The position numbers and the translations under genes were made by a program. Shown here one piece after another: positions 29,120 to 41,205 of a DNA stretch of 64,000 nt; position 1 is the stretch's first letter; each line of letters begins with the position of its first letter. Origin of the DNA: Ilyonectria destructans (taxonomy: Eukaryota > Ascomycota > Sordariomycetes > Hypocreales > Nectriaceae); NCBI GenBank assembly GCA_020740775.1, contig JAHEWK010000007.1, forward strand, positions 1,364,001 through 1,428,000. Reading direction: 5' to 3'. The notes under the pieces were generated by a model, which saw only the letters and a program-made list of their open reading frames with translations, searched no databases and had not been told where the DNA came from.

Positions 29120-32100
29120 TTAGTTTCGCTTAACGCCCTTTCCCTTGGGAACTCTGAAAACCCAGTACAGAGCAAGAGCGCCGGCGATGTTGGCGAGCAC
29201 GTACACCCACAGCAGACCGAAATCTCTCCATCTATCATCATAAGAGATATCGAAGCGGGACAAGAACTCCTCAGTCGAGTCTAGGGCGCAGTAGTTACAT
29301 GCCTCAGTGGACGAAGGATTCAGGAGACGTCCACCAGCGTACTCGACAAATGGACCCAGGAATTCACTGCAGGTCATGTTCGCTGGGGGAGCCATGCTGA
29401 GAATCTCGGTATCGGCACACTTAACCTCTGAGCCGTAAACTGCCGTGGACATGATGCCGCCGATGAGATAGGTTCCAGGTGAGGTGCGGTACATGAAATG
29501 CCAGAATTTTGGAATGTCGCTAGGAGGAACACCGACACTATGAACTGGTTAGCATTTTGAGTACTAAAAAGGTACGTTAATGGGAGAGCTTACCCGCAGA
29601 AGGAGATGCAAAGCATCCACAGCAATGTGGCTAACACTCCAGCTTCCTCAGCCGTCTCGATCCAAGTGATGGAAAAGTGGGAAAAGGTGCTGGTGAAGAG
29701 CATGAACATCAACAAGAAAAGGAAGATCAAGAATCCGCGGATTTGTTGATCGTCCGATGTGGTGTTTTGCACAAAGCCGACAGGGTAGTACCAGCAAAAG
29801 TACATGATTGCAGCCATGAGAGTATTCCACGCCATTTCGACGAGAATGTTGGCCAAAATGAAGGCTGATTTAACTTGTTAGCAAATGTAAGATGTGGACT
29901 AGAAATTAGGGGACTCACTATTCCATCGATAAATCTTGGACGGCCTTTCGCGGACTTCGTAAAGCGCTCGTTGGGGAACAAACATGGGCATGATTTGCTC
30001 ATTGATGTTACCGAAAAGAACGAGGTACATGAAGATAGCGTAAAGTTGGTTTTGTAATCCTTGGATGCTGTTGTTGGCGCTGAAGCTGAAGCCGAGGTAC
30101 AAAGACTAGATGTACTTGATTAGCTAGGAAGTCCTGTTGGGAAAAGTTGAAACTTACAGAAATAACAATGAGAATGGCCTTGGACCAGATATAGGTTGGG
30201 GACCTCCAGAAGTGCTTCCAGGTTCGGATGAGAACCTGCCAGAACTGGGTCGAGAACGATGCAACGAATTCCTGGTGCTGGGAACTGTCGCCTCCCATGG
30301 GATTGGTATCCACGGACTCCGTGGCTGGAAGAGCGTTCAGACGAGAGAGTTCCTTCTTGACATTTTGGTGTTCGGGAGAGTTGCGCCAGACTTCGTGCCA
30401 GTTGGTGGTTTCAGAGCCATCTGCCGGCGGCTGAATCATCTCGAGCATGTATTCCGCGGGATTAGCGTCAGGAGGACAGGGGGGAGCACCGTTTCGCTCA
30501 AAGTATTCGAGAAGGGTGCTTGACCCTTTACCCAAATCTTAAGCATTGTTAGCGTGACACATGCAGTGAATGGTTAGAATACGTACCTCCAAAGTAGACA
30601 GTCTTGCCACCGGGTGCCAGGAGAAGAAGCCTGTCGAATCGCTGGAACAGAATGGCTGACGGCTGATGAATGGTGCAGAGGACAGCTTGACCGCTTGCAG
30701 TCAACTTTTCAATCAGATCACAAATGGCCCATGAAGTTTGCGAATCCAGACCAGACGTAGGTTCGTCAAGGAAGACCAGAAGTTGAGGACGAGCAGCCAA
30801 TTCAACACCAATGGTGAGTCGCTTTCGCTGCTCAACGTTCAGGCCCTCACCGGGAACTCCAATGACAGCGTCCGAGAACTCTTGCATGTCAAGCATATCA
30901 ATAACATGCTCGACATACCGAAGCTTCTCTTCTCGGGGGATCTCTGCAGATTGGCGAAGGATGGCACTGAACTCGAGCGCCTCTCGGACTGTCATGGTGT
31001 TCAGGTGAAGATCTTGCTGCTGCACATAGCCGACTCTGTGTTGGAATGATGCATCCGTTGGCTTTCCATCAATGTGGGTATCTCCGCTGACGACTCCCAT
31101 GGTGACTCGAGTCGCAAGGACATCTAGCAGGGTGGTTTTACCGGCGCCAGAGACTCCCTATTCAAAATTAGTAAAGGTTCATTAGTGAGAAGAATTGATC
31201 ATACCATGAGGGCCGTGGAAACACCGGGCTTGACCCAGCCATCAACTTGATCCAAGATGCGACGGTCCTTGCCCTTGATTTGAATGTCATAGCAGAGATT
31301 TTCCCAGTGGAAAACAGAGGCTCCCGCGGTTAGGCCACTCTGTCCCTTAGTGCCTTCGGTCTTTTCCGCAACAACAGGTCGGCTTCCCGGAGCTTCGACA
31401 TCGAGATTGCCACTACTTTCTGGGTTGAATGGCATCTTGCCCTTGGGGAATACTAGGACTTCGCCCTTGCTCTTCGGGGGCTTTGCAAATTCGGCTGACA
31501 CAAGGTAGGCGAAGAAGAAGGCGACCATGAACAAGCAGAGAATGCCAATGTTTCTGAATCCAAGTTAGTACAGGACTTGTGTTAGCAACACTTGTAGGGG
31601 GTTGACTTACCTCCACTTGTGGGAGTTGTAATAGCTAAAGGACATGTTAATGTACCTATCTCCGTTTACCATCGATGATCCAACTTCGGCTCCAATGACT
31701 GAACAGATCTGAGATGCGGAGGGCAGGGAATCGTAGCCTGGGCCTTTGGGGACCATCTGCGCACAAGGGAATTCCCTTGCGTGAAACTCGTTTGCCATCA
31801 GAGATTCGAAGGCATAAGCAAGCGGGTTGATGTAGTTCATCCAGCGAGACCAACCGAGCATGTAGTTGGTCGGGATCGTGAAGCCGGTGTAGATCATGAG
31901 CCCGAGACTGAGAATTGCTGCTGGCACCATGGCTTGGTGGGATGTCCGGGTGAGACAGGCCAGTGTGCGGTAAAGCAATGACATGACGAGTGTCGTGAGA
32001 TAAGTAGTCAAGCAGAAGAAGAAGAAGGCACCAAGTTCTCGTCGTAGATTGGACATGAAGTATATCATGAGGTTGAAAACGAACATGTTGACGGTTTTGT

Positions 32101-34094
32101 ACGGCAGATCGATGATGTAGCTTGCAATAGCCTGTGCAGACTGGTGGTAGAAGGCATAACGGTTTTGCTTTTGAACGACGGGCCGTTCAATGTATACGGT
32201 CAAGACCTATGATATATTAGCGGGTTTCTCAATAAACATATATGTTTCTTACCTCAAGCTGACTAGCGAACGCGTTGAACAGCAAAGAGAAGAAGATCAT
32301 ACCACCGCGGTAGTAAAAGCTTGATGAGTCCGGTGCGAGATCGTAGAACAAGCTACCCAATACGATAGCCATGATGACATTGAACAGGAGAGACGCAATG
32401 GTAAATCCAGGGTCAGCCAACAGTCTCCTCCAGCTGCGCCAGATCGTAAGCGACACCTGCCGGGAGTAGGAGATGGTGTAGGGGGACTGTTCTCGCTGGC
32501 GCTTGAACTGCTCGGCACGGCGGGACTCCTTGTACTCCGCCAGTCGCTCTTGCGCGGGGTGATTCTTCTCGTAGTCGCCCAGCTCACGCAGGAGGATCTT
32601 TCGCTGCTCGCTTGTCTGCCATCGATTCGCAAACTCGTCGGGGGTTCGGGGTGCGGTGGCCTCGAAGCCGGCTCGGACTTGACGTTCTTGGGGACTGGTC
32701 ATGGAGGTTAAGAAGTCGGGTGTCGTCTGCCTGTCGGGGCCTATCTTACGTTAGTTTAAGGACCAAACGCATGTTTTGGAGTCGCTTACAATGGAAGCCC
32801 AGCTCTTCAAAGTATCGTCTGGCCTCGGTGGCCTTGCCGAAGAAGATCTGCCTGCCTTCGTACAGGACAGTAACGCGATCAAAAAGCTAGAAGATAATTA
32901 GCGGTTGTCTATGACTCACTGGAAAGGAACTCACGTCGTAAGCAGACTGTGGCGCCTGGTAGATTGCCACCGCGCCTGCAACCCCGAGGAGATCGGCCTG
33001 GAGCCGCAAGTTCTTGCAGAAGTTGATGGCGTTGCCGCTGTCCAGACCGCGAGTTGTGTTGTCCCAGCACTGCAACTTCGCTCCAGTCAGGGCAGCTTCG
33101 GCGATAGAGACGCGCTTGCGTTCTCCGCCGGACACGCCTCTGACAAAGTCATCGCCAACTCGCGTGTCCACGGTGTGGCTGATGCCGAAGATGGCCATCA
33201 TGACATTTCGCATCATCGTATCGGCTTCCTCTCGGCTGACGCCGCCGGGAACATGGCGAACGGAATGGGCGCTCGCTGCAAATGATAGGGTTTCGCCGAC
33301 GGTGAGATGGGCGAGATGGCTGTCGACTTCGGCGTTGTAGAGGACGTCGCCGCGGAAGGTTTTGCGCATATGGCTGGCGTCAATACCTGCAGATGATTAG
33401 TGTTTCCTGTACAGAATAGGATAGGAAATGATATCATACCTCGGAAGTTCATGTACGAGTCGGAGCTGACTTCAAGACCGGACGTCTCGCCTGCAATTGT
33501 CTTGAGGAGAGTTGAGCAACCGGAACCTGGTGGCCCAAGCACGAGCAATAGCTCGCCCTTATCAACGACGCCCTCGAAGTCGCGGAGAATGTCAATTCGC
33601 CTCTTGTTTTGGTTGCCGCCGAACAGGTCAACGAAGGAGGACACAATGTCCAAAGGGTAGTCGAGGACGCTCTTTTGGTGCTCAGCACCGCTCCCCCATC
33701 CAAACACATCGAGCTTCTGGAAGGCAACGCCCAGGCTTCGAGGAGGCGCAGCGCCAGGATCCGATTCCGTTAGCTTGATCAGCGCCCTCACCCACTCGCG
33801 GGAGTCAAAGTTGGTCGATCCGGGGTCCAATTGCGTGCCAGGCTGAGGATTGAAAGCGTGCAGCTCGGTGTCGAAGGCGGCAGAGGCTTGGGTGAGCTGC
33901 CGTGCAAGCGCCTCGATTTCGGTATGCATCTCTGGCGGGTTGTTGTCGCGGTTGGGGGTTTCGTCGCCATTGCTGTTTGCCTTGGTGCTGGCGCGAGAGT
34001 GCGAAGTTGAAGGGCGCTCATTGTGATTGATTGTTTCTTGTTCAATTGCGCTTGTCGAGACGTCATGCCTCCCATTGTTCTGGGACGCGGCCAT
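29120..34094 (-). CDS. PDR-type ABC transporter (full-size ABCG)
   Basis: Plasma-membrane multidrug or metabolite exporter with (NBD-TMD)x2 layout, 1486 residues from 11 exons. Exons: 34094-33440, 33386-32935, 32886-32790, 32740-32253, 32206-31611, 31553-31205, 31157-30587, 30537-30158, 30104-29919, 29866-29594 and 29533-29120. NBD1 has Walker [10 protein letters not shown] (187-195), signature [10 protein letters not shown] (303-312) and [10 protein letters not shown] in place of a normal Walker B/Glu. NBD2 has Walker [10 protein letters not shown] (880-888), degenerate signature LNVEQRKRL and Walker [15 protein letters not shown]. This asymmetry is usual for fungal PDR pumps. Both membrane domains are complete, ending [11 protein letters not shown]. 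The start could be an in-frame ATG at 34190. The exon lengths sum to a multiple of three, supporting the model. Confidence 0.95.
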
Positions 34095-34964
34095 TTTGCC
34101 CAGCAATTTGGCCGTAGGTTCGGCGATTGTCGGACTGCAAGGGGTTTTCGGATGGGAGAATAACAAGGCTGTTGATTTCGATTGCGACAAAAGCCCGTGA
34201 GAATAAGAGCCCTTTTGGTTTAGATCTCGATAAAAACCATGAGGCTCAATCTCTTAAGTAGCAGCATGTTCACCTGGCATTTCCGCAGTCCGCAACACAA
34301 ACCTGCGACAAACAAACAAAGGGCGGAGTTTCTAGCGCAGAACAGAAGAACTCATTGACAGCCTGACAGATCCATAGAACTCGGAGACCCGCGGGAAAGC
34401 TTGGCACACATTCCCCCTGTTCATGCGTCCTCGCCTTGAAATTGGGCCGACGGACTCTCCTTGCCACTCGCGTAACGCTTTACGACCCCGACGGAGCAAA
34501 CAATTCTGTGTGGATCTGCCCCCACACTGACTCCACGGACGCCCGCGGACGCCGGGTTCGGCCATCCGCGGAAGATCCGTTGCGTAAATCAACTAACAAA
34601 GACATGACAAGATCGGATGCTTTTTAACATTGGCAGACGCATGGAAATCCTCCGATAAGGTTAAATCTCCGCTATTCTAGTGAACACGTCCCTCCGCCCA
34701 CTCGTCAACTCGGCCTGTCCTTGTCCCGATCATGGACATTAGCCTTGGCGGGAGATCACCAGCCAAGAACATGGCATCTCAGCCTGGTTGCATCCATCAC
34801 GTGGTGGCCATCAGGCCATGTCGCATCTTGGCATTTAGAGTCCAGACATTCCCCAGTTTTCTGCCTTGTGTTTTCTTTTTCGCTTCCCTGGTGCGCATAG
34901 CTTCGCTGCTGGCGCTCCGGAGCGGAACAACAGTGTCGTCCACAACTCCATCGTATCCACAACT
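34095..34964. other. Intergenic, promoter of the ABC gene
   Basis: 870 bp with no supported gene. Dense in short CCGCGG- and CGG-containing words near 34520-34580 (for example CCCGCGGACGCCGG, CATCCGCGGAAGATCCG), which could bind Zn2Cys6 regulators such as those controlling PDR pumps. Confidence 0.4.
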
Positions 34965-35985
34965 TCAACTCCGCAGGGCGTCCGCAAATTTCAGAATATC
35001 TCGGAGAAGCTGCTCGGGGTGGGACAGAACCAAGACTTCCCCGTTTGTTAGTGAAATTAATCCGCAAGCGCGGGCGAATTGACTCACCGTGTCCTCCGTC
35101 TTCATACACAACCACCTGGGCTCTGGGCACCAGCTGTTTGACTCGATGAGCGCTTGCCTCAATTGGCACACCACCATCCATCCCGCCATGGATCAGCAGA
35201 AACGGAGCGTCGCTGCTGTTCGCGAACTGCGCCAACTGGTCTGTCAAGTTCTCCGAAGTATATATCTGGACGGCTCGCTCTATCGCCAGCCCATCCGCAG
35301 CATCAAAAATCCGCTCGTAAAGTTCAATGTCCTTTTCTGAGACCTGCGTTGCTGAACCGACCCCCAGTGGTCCAGTAAAGCCTGTCGAGACAAACTGCGA
35401 TCGATGGCTTCGCAGGGATGCGAGAACGGTATCCCACAGCTCTCTTGGCGGCGCGTTTGGGAAGTCTGTTGATGAGACAGGGTGCGGAAGCGAGGTACTA
35501 ATCCACACAAATCCCTAGAGTCTTATTGTAAATATCATGTTCAGTGATGTACGCAATTCGCAACTTGCCTTGCAATGTGCCCTGACATATGAGCTGAGAG
35601 AATGAGCAAGCAACGTCTCCCCAGTGCCCATGCTGGCACCCACAAAGATAAATGGACCAGGTTTAATCTTTTCTAAGAGGTCAACAACGTCACTAGCGAA
35701 CACTTCATAGTTGATATCTCCATCCAGATTCGGGCCCGACCAATCACTTTGCCCAAAGCCACGCCTGTCTGGGGCGATACATCGGAACCGATAAGTCTCG
35801 CAGAGTTTCAGAAGTAATGGCTCATACATGCGAGACGACAGAGGCCACTGGTGGAGGAATACAAATGTCAAGCCCTGCTTGGTTCCGTATTCTTCATTTG
35901 CGGCGAAAGGTGGCGGTTGACTAGCTGGAACAAGATCTCGATAAAATAGCTGTGCGCCATCGAAGGAGCTGTTGTATCGAGGCAT
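34965..35985 (-). CDS. Alpha/beta hydrolase (haloperoxidase-like)
   Basis: Soluble hydrolase of 304 residues. Exons are 35985-35569, 35514-35088 and 35035-34965. The nucleophile elbow is FVGASMGTGETLL (G-x-S-x-G), the oxyanion region FLHQWPLSSRMYEPLL, the acid probably Asp in LLIHGGMDGGVP, and the His in YEDGGHV, split by the last intron. RCIAPDRRGFGQSDWS is the usual strand-4 motif. The first intron uses a GC donor (GCAAGT...CTCTAG). Start at M-P-R-Y-N-S. Similar proteins are annotated as non-haem chloroperoxidases or esterases; the substrate is unknown. Downstream of the ABC gene on the same strand, with no sign of a shared transcript. Confidence 0.88.
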
Positions 35986-36548
35986 CTTGGCGATTTGGGT
36001 TATGATTGTAAAACAGGAGGGTTCTGGAACAGAGTTGGGTAGGATGATTACAACGTCCAAAAGCAACATGAGGTGCCATAAACTTCTTAAATAACAGAAT
36101 AATCATTTCCATCCTCGTTGATGTTACCTACCCGGTACTCATCCTCAATTGCAAGCACCAAGGATCCTCAGCCGCAAAGAGACCACAACGTCTCTAGGGA
36201 AAAGGCCGACGGAGTTTATGCAAAGCGCGCCCCACATCTAGCCGACCATCTGAACAGTCGCCAGCACACACAGAACAGATAGAACAAATGATAGGCTTTG
36301 GCAAAAACGTCATCATCGTGTCGGAGCATTATATAACACTGCCGCGCTTATTAATTACCTCGGTTAACAACTCATAATGGGTGTGTGTAATCCAAGAGGG
36401 GAGGCTTTGGCTTTATGTAGCTCGGTGGGGCGCTCCCCAGTTCACAGAAGGGACCAAACAGACCAAAGACTCCTCACAATATCGAAGCATCAAGTAAAAT
36501 CTTCTCTAGCTTTGAATCGCTTGTATCGCCATCACTAACAGCGTCAAT
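35986..36548. promoter_or_regulatory. Divergent promoter between the hydrolase genes
   Basis: 563 bp between divergent starts at 35985 and 36549. ATTATATAAC at 36328-36337 is a likely TATA box for the plus-strand gene about 215 bp downstream. Confidence 0.45.
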
Positions 36549-37415
36549 ATGGAGTATAAACCACCGCTTAGAGCCGATGTTTACGTGTCTTCACGGCTGC
36601 CAATTGCCATTCAGAGGAATGGCGAGCAGAGCTTATTCTCGCCGATATCGTGTACCTTGATCCATGGACCAACGGAAGCGGTCCTTGTCGATACACCTAT
36701 CTCGATAACCCAGACAGAGGACCTCGTCGGTTGGATCAAAGAAACCATTGGGGACAAGACGCTCAAGTACATCTACATTACGCATGGGCACGGAGACCAT
36801 TTCTTTGGAATCACCGTTTTGAAAAAGCATTGGCCAGATGTCCGAGCCATTGCTACCCCCGGAACTGTTGCTCACATGAAGCAACAACTCGAGCCCGAAT
36901 GGTGGACTGGCGTGTGGCTCGATTTCTTTCCAGGTGATCAGATTGCGACGCCTGTTACCATCGCCGATCCAATGGAGACCGACACGTTCTATGTAGACGG
37001 ACACCTTGCTCATGTCATCGAGGTCGGACATACGGATACGTTCGACACGACGATTTTGCACATTCCAGGTCTCGAGTTGGTAGTTGCGGGTGATGCAGTG
37101 TACGGTGACGTACACCAGTATTTTGGGGAGGCAGACACGAGTGAGAAGAGAATGGAATGGATCAAAGCCATTGAAAAGATTGAGGCTCTGAAACCTAAAG
37201 TTGTCATTGCAGGACATAAGCGGCCTGGGTCGGTCGACGGGGTGTATTATCTTCAATCGACAAAGGAGTATATCAGAGTATTTGAGGAGATAGTGAGAGT
37301 TTCGGACAGTGCTGAGGAGATTGTATCCCAGATGAAAACCAGGTATCCCGACCGGATCAATCCTCATGCCATTCTCGCGGGAGCCTTTAGGGCGATCAAG
37401 GCGAGACAGATGTAG
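36549..37415 (+). CDS. Metallo-beta-lactamase-fold hydrolase
   Basis: Single-exon, 288 residues. The MBL zinc motif T-H-G-H-G-D-H (IYITHGHGDHFFG) is intact, followed by VIEVGHTDTFDT (second His), LVVAGDAVYGDV (bridging Asp) and VVIAGHKRPG (last His). All metal ligands of a dinuclear Zn hydrolase are therefore present. The N-terminus RADVYVSSRLPI and the fold suggest the group acting on small esters or lactones, but the substrate cannot be told. Divergent from the alpha/beta hydrolase at 35985; two neighbouring hydrolases could act on one compound class, which is inference. Confidence 0.9.
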   Translation: MEYKPPLRADVYVSSRLPIAIQRNGEQSLFSPISCTLIHGPTEAVLVDTPISITQTEDLVGWIKETIGDKTLKYIYITHGHGDHFFGITVLKKHWPDVRAIATPGTVAHMKQQLEPEWWTGVWLDFFPGDQIATPVTIADPMETDTFYVDGHLAHVIEVGHTDTFDTTILHIPGLELVVAGDAVYGDVHQYFGEADTSEKRMEWIKAIEKIEALKPKVVIAGHKRPGSVDGVYYLQSTKEYIRVFEEIVRVSDSAEEIVSQMKTRYPDRINPHAILAGAFRAIKARQM

Positions 37416-38361
37416 TTGGATAAATGGGATTAAAGGAAGAGGGACCAGTTTTTATTCAGCCCTCCGAAACAATTATAAAAACAAGTCATTCCCTTTGTGT
37501 CATCCTAGTTACAGCGCACAAAAGAACATGCTCGGATGCCAAAGATGAATAAATAGAATGCGCCTGATATATTTATCTGAGTACGGATATTAAGCAAGCC
37601 TAGGTACTAGTATGGATCCATCCGAATACATTGTTTATGCTATTTATCTCCCTTGGTGGCCTTTGGTACACCTTCAGCTAGGATTCTAAGTCTGTATTTC
37701 ACTCTTCGTCTCATACATCATCCCGTCGTCCTCGTAATCTGCATCACTGAGTCTAGATAGAGGGCGAGAGTAATAGTTGCTCACGTAGTCTAAATTATAA
37801 ATTAATAGCTAATATTTTGCAGGGTTGTAAAGTAGCAATTATTGTTATAGTTAATTGTAACAATCACGTAGATGGAAGAGAATCGATACTCATATTTGGA
37901 CGGCCGAGCCTACTCGTACATTGTGCACACTCGGCATTCCATTCACTCGTAGCCTCCATTGTGAAGCGCCGGAATTGGAAGAACGCTGTATGTCCTCATG
38001 ACGTGCCCCAACCTCCCACCCCCACCTCTAAATACTACCCCAGACACACCACTCAAAGATGTCTCCATGCCGAGGCTGTGGCTGCACTGTCGGCAAGATG
38101 TGGGGCGTCTGAGGCCCGGTCCATGCACGTCCCGCTTCCCCAGGTTTGACAGTTCTGGGCAACTCTCCGTCGGACTTATTTTTCGTGTTTACGGATTTCC
38201 AGTCGTTGATTATGGCATGTCATGAGATGTCATGATATGTTCGGGATGTATAAAACGTTGATACTTTCTTCCACAATTAGATGAGATAAGCTGCCAGATA
38301 GCACCAATACAATTGCCTCTCTTTCATCTCACGCCAAGCAAACACTGCGAAAGCTTTCACC
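37416..38361. other. Intergenic, no gene seen
   Basis: About 950 bp. GTATAAAAC at 38249-38257 is a good TATA box about 110 bp before the ATG at 38362. Nothing else recognised. Confidence 0.45.
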
Positions 38362-38865
38362 ATGGCATCTCAAAGCAACCACTCCTACCAAGTCCTCATT
38401 ACCACTGAGGAGGACAAACCACAAGCTGAGAAGCGTCGAGCAGTATACTTGAGGCCCTTCCTGCTCTTCTGGCTCAGCTCCTTCATCTTCGAGGTTACGA
38501 TGCTACTGATCAGCATCGTTGTCTTCTCAGGGTTCCGAGATTTCTTTCCCCGGTTCATGTGGACAATCTTCTTCTGCCCCCTTGGCATGGGCGGGGCAAT
38601 GGGGGGTCTTGTGAATTTCTTCATTGTCGACAAGCACTATGGCAGCAGGGCGGTTCAGTTCTGCGCCATCATGAGTTTGCTTGTCCTGGGCACTTGCAAT
38701 GATCTGTGCTACAACCTGGATCTTGTATTTGGTTGGTTCGGCGCTCACGACCATTTCTGGTGGTGGCAAGGACGCTATCCCCTCATTTATGGCGTCGGGT
38801 TTGGGATGGGGAAGCTTTTGTTCACCGACAGGGGACAAGAAACCCTGTCTCGGTGGGGAGTTTGA
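38362..38865 (+). CDS. Small integral membrane protein, hypothetical
   Basis: Single exon, 167 residues, not assigned to a family. A polar N-terminus of about 30 residues (EEDKPQAEKRRAVYL) is followed by hydrophobic segments: PFLLFWLSSFIFEVTMLLI, FMWTIFFCPLGMGGAMGGLV, FCAIMSLLVLGTCNDLCYNL, and a weaker IYGVGFGMGKLLF. This predicts about four membrane helices. HDHFWWWQGRYPL is a distinctive aromatic loop. A TATA box lies at the right distance upstream, supporting expression. It ends LSRWGV. Confidence 0.7.
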   Translation: MASQSNHSYQVLITTEEDKPQAEKRRAVYLRPFLLFWLSSFIFEVTMLLISIVVFSGFRDFFPRFMWTIFFCPLGMGGAMGGLVNFFIVDKHYGSRAVQFCAIMSLLVLGTCNDLCYNLDLVFGWFGAHDHFWWWQGRYPLIYGVGFGMGKLLFTDRGQETLSRWGV

Positions 38866-39558
38866 ATGCCGGACGCCACCTTTATTTAGATACACGGGTT
38901 ACATCTTGGGTAGCGTGCGAGAGCCAGCGTTCCGGATACCGGTGTCTCGGTAGCTCTGAGTACTGGGTGGGTCTTGCGCACCGGATGTGTGGAAGGGGGT
39001 GGAGACAGAGAAGTGGCGAACTGGAGGGGATCAGGAGATTAGCGAGAGGAATCCTTCCAAGATGGGCATGAGAGCATACATACGTCATGAAATCTGTAAA
39101 TTCCTCAGCGTATAACTGGTATAGAAATTTCCTCTCAATTAAAAAGCACACCGTCCTCGTAGCATTGACATAGGTTCGCGTCTGTGGCTGCTTAACCAAC
39201 CGACGCCTTGAGCTCTAGGAAGCTCAGCACTGTAAATACATTCGGTAATAGCATCATAATAAAAGTGCAAAAAAGAAAGATATAAACCCAGATCTGACAT
39301 CACAACAACACCTACCTTATCGTTCCTGCGGCACAATCAGTCCTGGCTGGCACCTTTCCATTCTTGGCGCCACCTCGAGAGATTGAACTAGCACGCTTGG
39401 CAAGCTTCAGCCGAGGCAGGCCCATAAAACACTCATTTCCCATGTTCCCCACGTGCCGAGGCGATGGTGCAACAGTCCCTGATTAATAAAGCGTGAACAC
39501 TTGTCTCCCCTTTGTGAAGAACTGGTTGTCCGTGTCGTGCCATTAACCCTCCTCAACG
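38866..39558. other. Intergenic, no gene seen
   Basis: About 690 bp with no supported gene; holds the promoter of the thioesterase gene at 39559. Confidence 0.4.
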
Positions 39559-40527
39559 ATGACCGCCACCCTATCAGAGCAAGTTGCCGTCGAGCAGCTT
39601 GGGCCTGGAGAGTATGTCTCTAAACTGTGCCCAATCCGGATGGGCAACTCCATGCCCATTGCTTACGGAGGTTGCACCGCAGGAGTCGCCGTCAGCGCGG
39701 CTTGCTCAACCATCCCCGAAAATCTCTCGCTGTACTCGGTCCTGGGCCACTTTCTCGGACCTGCGTCAATCGATCAAAAACTTTACTGCAGTGTAACCAA
39801 CACCAGAGACACCAGATCATTTGCCACCCGACGCGTCCAAGTCAAGCAGAAACTACCCAACGGCCAGTTTCGCGTTTGTCTCGAGCTTATTGCCGACTTT
39901 CACGTCCAGGAACCCTCCACGCTCACCTATTCGGCGCCTCCCGAGTCCACGTGGCCTGGACCTGAGGATTGCCCAACCGCTCAGGCGCATGCGGAGGTTC
40001 TGAAAGCTAGAGGACAAGTCACCGAGAGCCAGTACCAAGATTTCGTCACCTCTTTTGGGGTGTCGGAAAAGTTCTTTGAGACGAGGCACTGCGTCAATGG
40101 AGTCGCTGGCCAGACCCTCGCTGGTGCTTCCAAGCACACCAATACGACGCAGGAAGCGCGACACATTACTGCCAAAACGTCGGCAGAATGGCAGAGAACT
40201 AGGGAATCACTTTCATCACCAGCCGAGAACCTGGGAGCCCTATCTTTCCTTATGGACGGGGCGCTTTCCTTCTTGCCTCTGACCCACAATCATTTGTGGT
40301 TCGAAGACGTTGCGGCTTGTTCGACCCTGGATTTCGCCCTGCGTATTTTTACCCCAGAGGTCAAGATGGATGCGTGGCATCTCAGAGAGAGGACAACGTC
40401 CCGTGGTGGCAGTGGGCGAACATTCTCAGAAGGGAAGCTTTGGGATGAGCAGGGCAACATGGTTGCTTCCATGAGCCAGCAGTCGATTATGCGATTGAAG
40501 AAAGGATTTCAACCAGCCAAGTTGTAA
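39559..40527 (+). CDS. Acyl-CoA thioesterase-like double-hotdog protein, possibly peroxisomal
   Basis: Single exon, 322 residues. The N-terminal half has IAYGGCTAGVAVSAACSTIP and YSVLGHFLGPASIDQKLYCS, the helix-plus-strand layout of TesB-type hotdog domains. FATRRVQVKQ is the following strand (RSFATRRV is a recognisable thioesterase signature). The second hotdog has GALSFLMDGALSFLPLTH and DFALRIFTP, then the common W-HLRERTTSRGGSGRTFSEGK segment. The last residues A-K-L resemble a PTS1 peroxisome signal. It would cleave acyl-CoA to free acid and CoA. Substrate length is unknown. Confidence 0.85.
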   Translation: MTATLSEQVAVEQLGPGEYVSKLCPIRMGNSMPIAYGGCTAGVAVSAACSTIPENLSLYSVLGHFLGPASIDQKLYCSVTNTRDTRSFATRRVQVKQKLPNGQFRVCLELIADFHVQEPSTLTYSAPPESTWPGPEDCPTAQAHAEVLKARGQVTESQYQDFVTSFGVSEKFFETRHCVNGVAGQTLAGASKHTNTTQEARHITAKTSAEWQRTRESLSSPAENLGALSFLMDGALSFLPLTHNHLWFEDVAACSTLDFALRIFTPEVKMDAWHLRERTTSRGGSGRTFSEGKLWDEQGNMVASMSQQSIMRLKKGFQPAKL

Positions 40528-41205
40528 CCGGGTGGCGATCTCTTTCAAACCCGGGGTGTTGTCTCTTTAAGTGCTTCTTTGTTTGCGGATAGATCTTTGC
40601 GGTGCCTGTCGACGATTTGCTTCTTGTACACGGTTTGAGCTTTAGAACTTTGGAGTGCGATATAGATGGGTAGATGGGATCACTAGAGGAGTAAAGGTGA
40701 TGTGATAATCGAACAATGTTATAATATTGATTTCGCTACATAAAATTGATGCGACCGGGTGAGTAGCTCTTAGGTTTGGACAGAAAGTCTATCATTAAAA
40801 TTCGACGCTACCTCACCAGCCCTGTCCATCTAGCCTTACCAACATTGCAACGTCAATGCATCCTGTCATCTGGGGAAACAAATTAAAAAAAGCATTTCGA
40901 CGTCATCCCGTGATCATCCTAATCCACCCATCTTTGTTCCGGGCCAGGTGACTTCTCCCCGCACCGCTCCGGAACCGATTCCGCATGTACCCCAATTGAC
41001 CTCGTTAAAGGTTTCCCGCACTGCAACGTCTTCTTCGGCCCCTCAAGGTTAGCACCGGATGTCCTCGGTAGCTGACATCAGATTGAATTGAGTTATCACA
41101 GACTGAAAAGGGACCACGTCCGGCTGAGTTGGCACAGAAATTAACACTCGCAGAGCAGCATACAGAGAACAGTTAATCCTTCCCCAACCCGCTACATCAA
41201 ACAAA
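40528..41205. other. Intergenic, promoter of maiA
   Basis: About 680 bp without a gene. CGGAACCGATTCCG at 40970-40983 is a near-perfect palindrome of CGG half sites, a plausible binding site for a Zn2Cys6 regulator. Confidence 0.45.
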
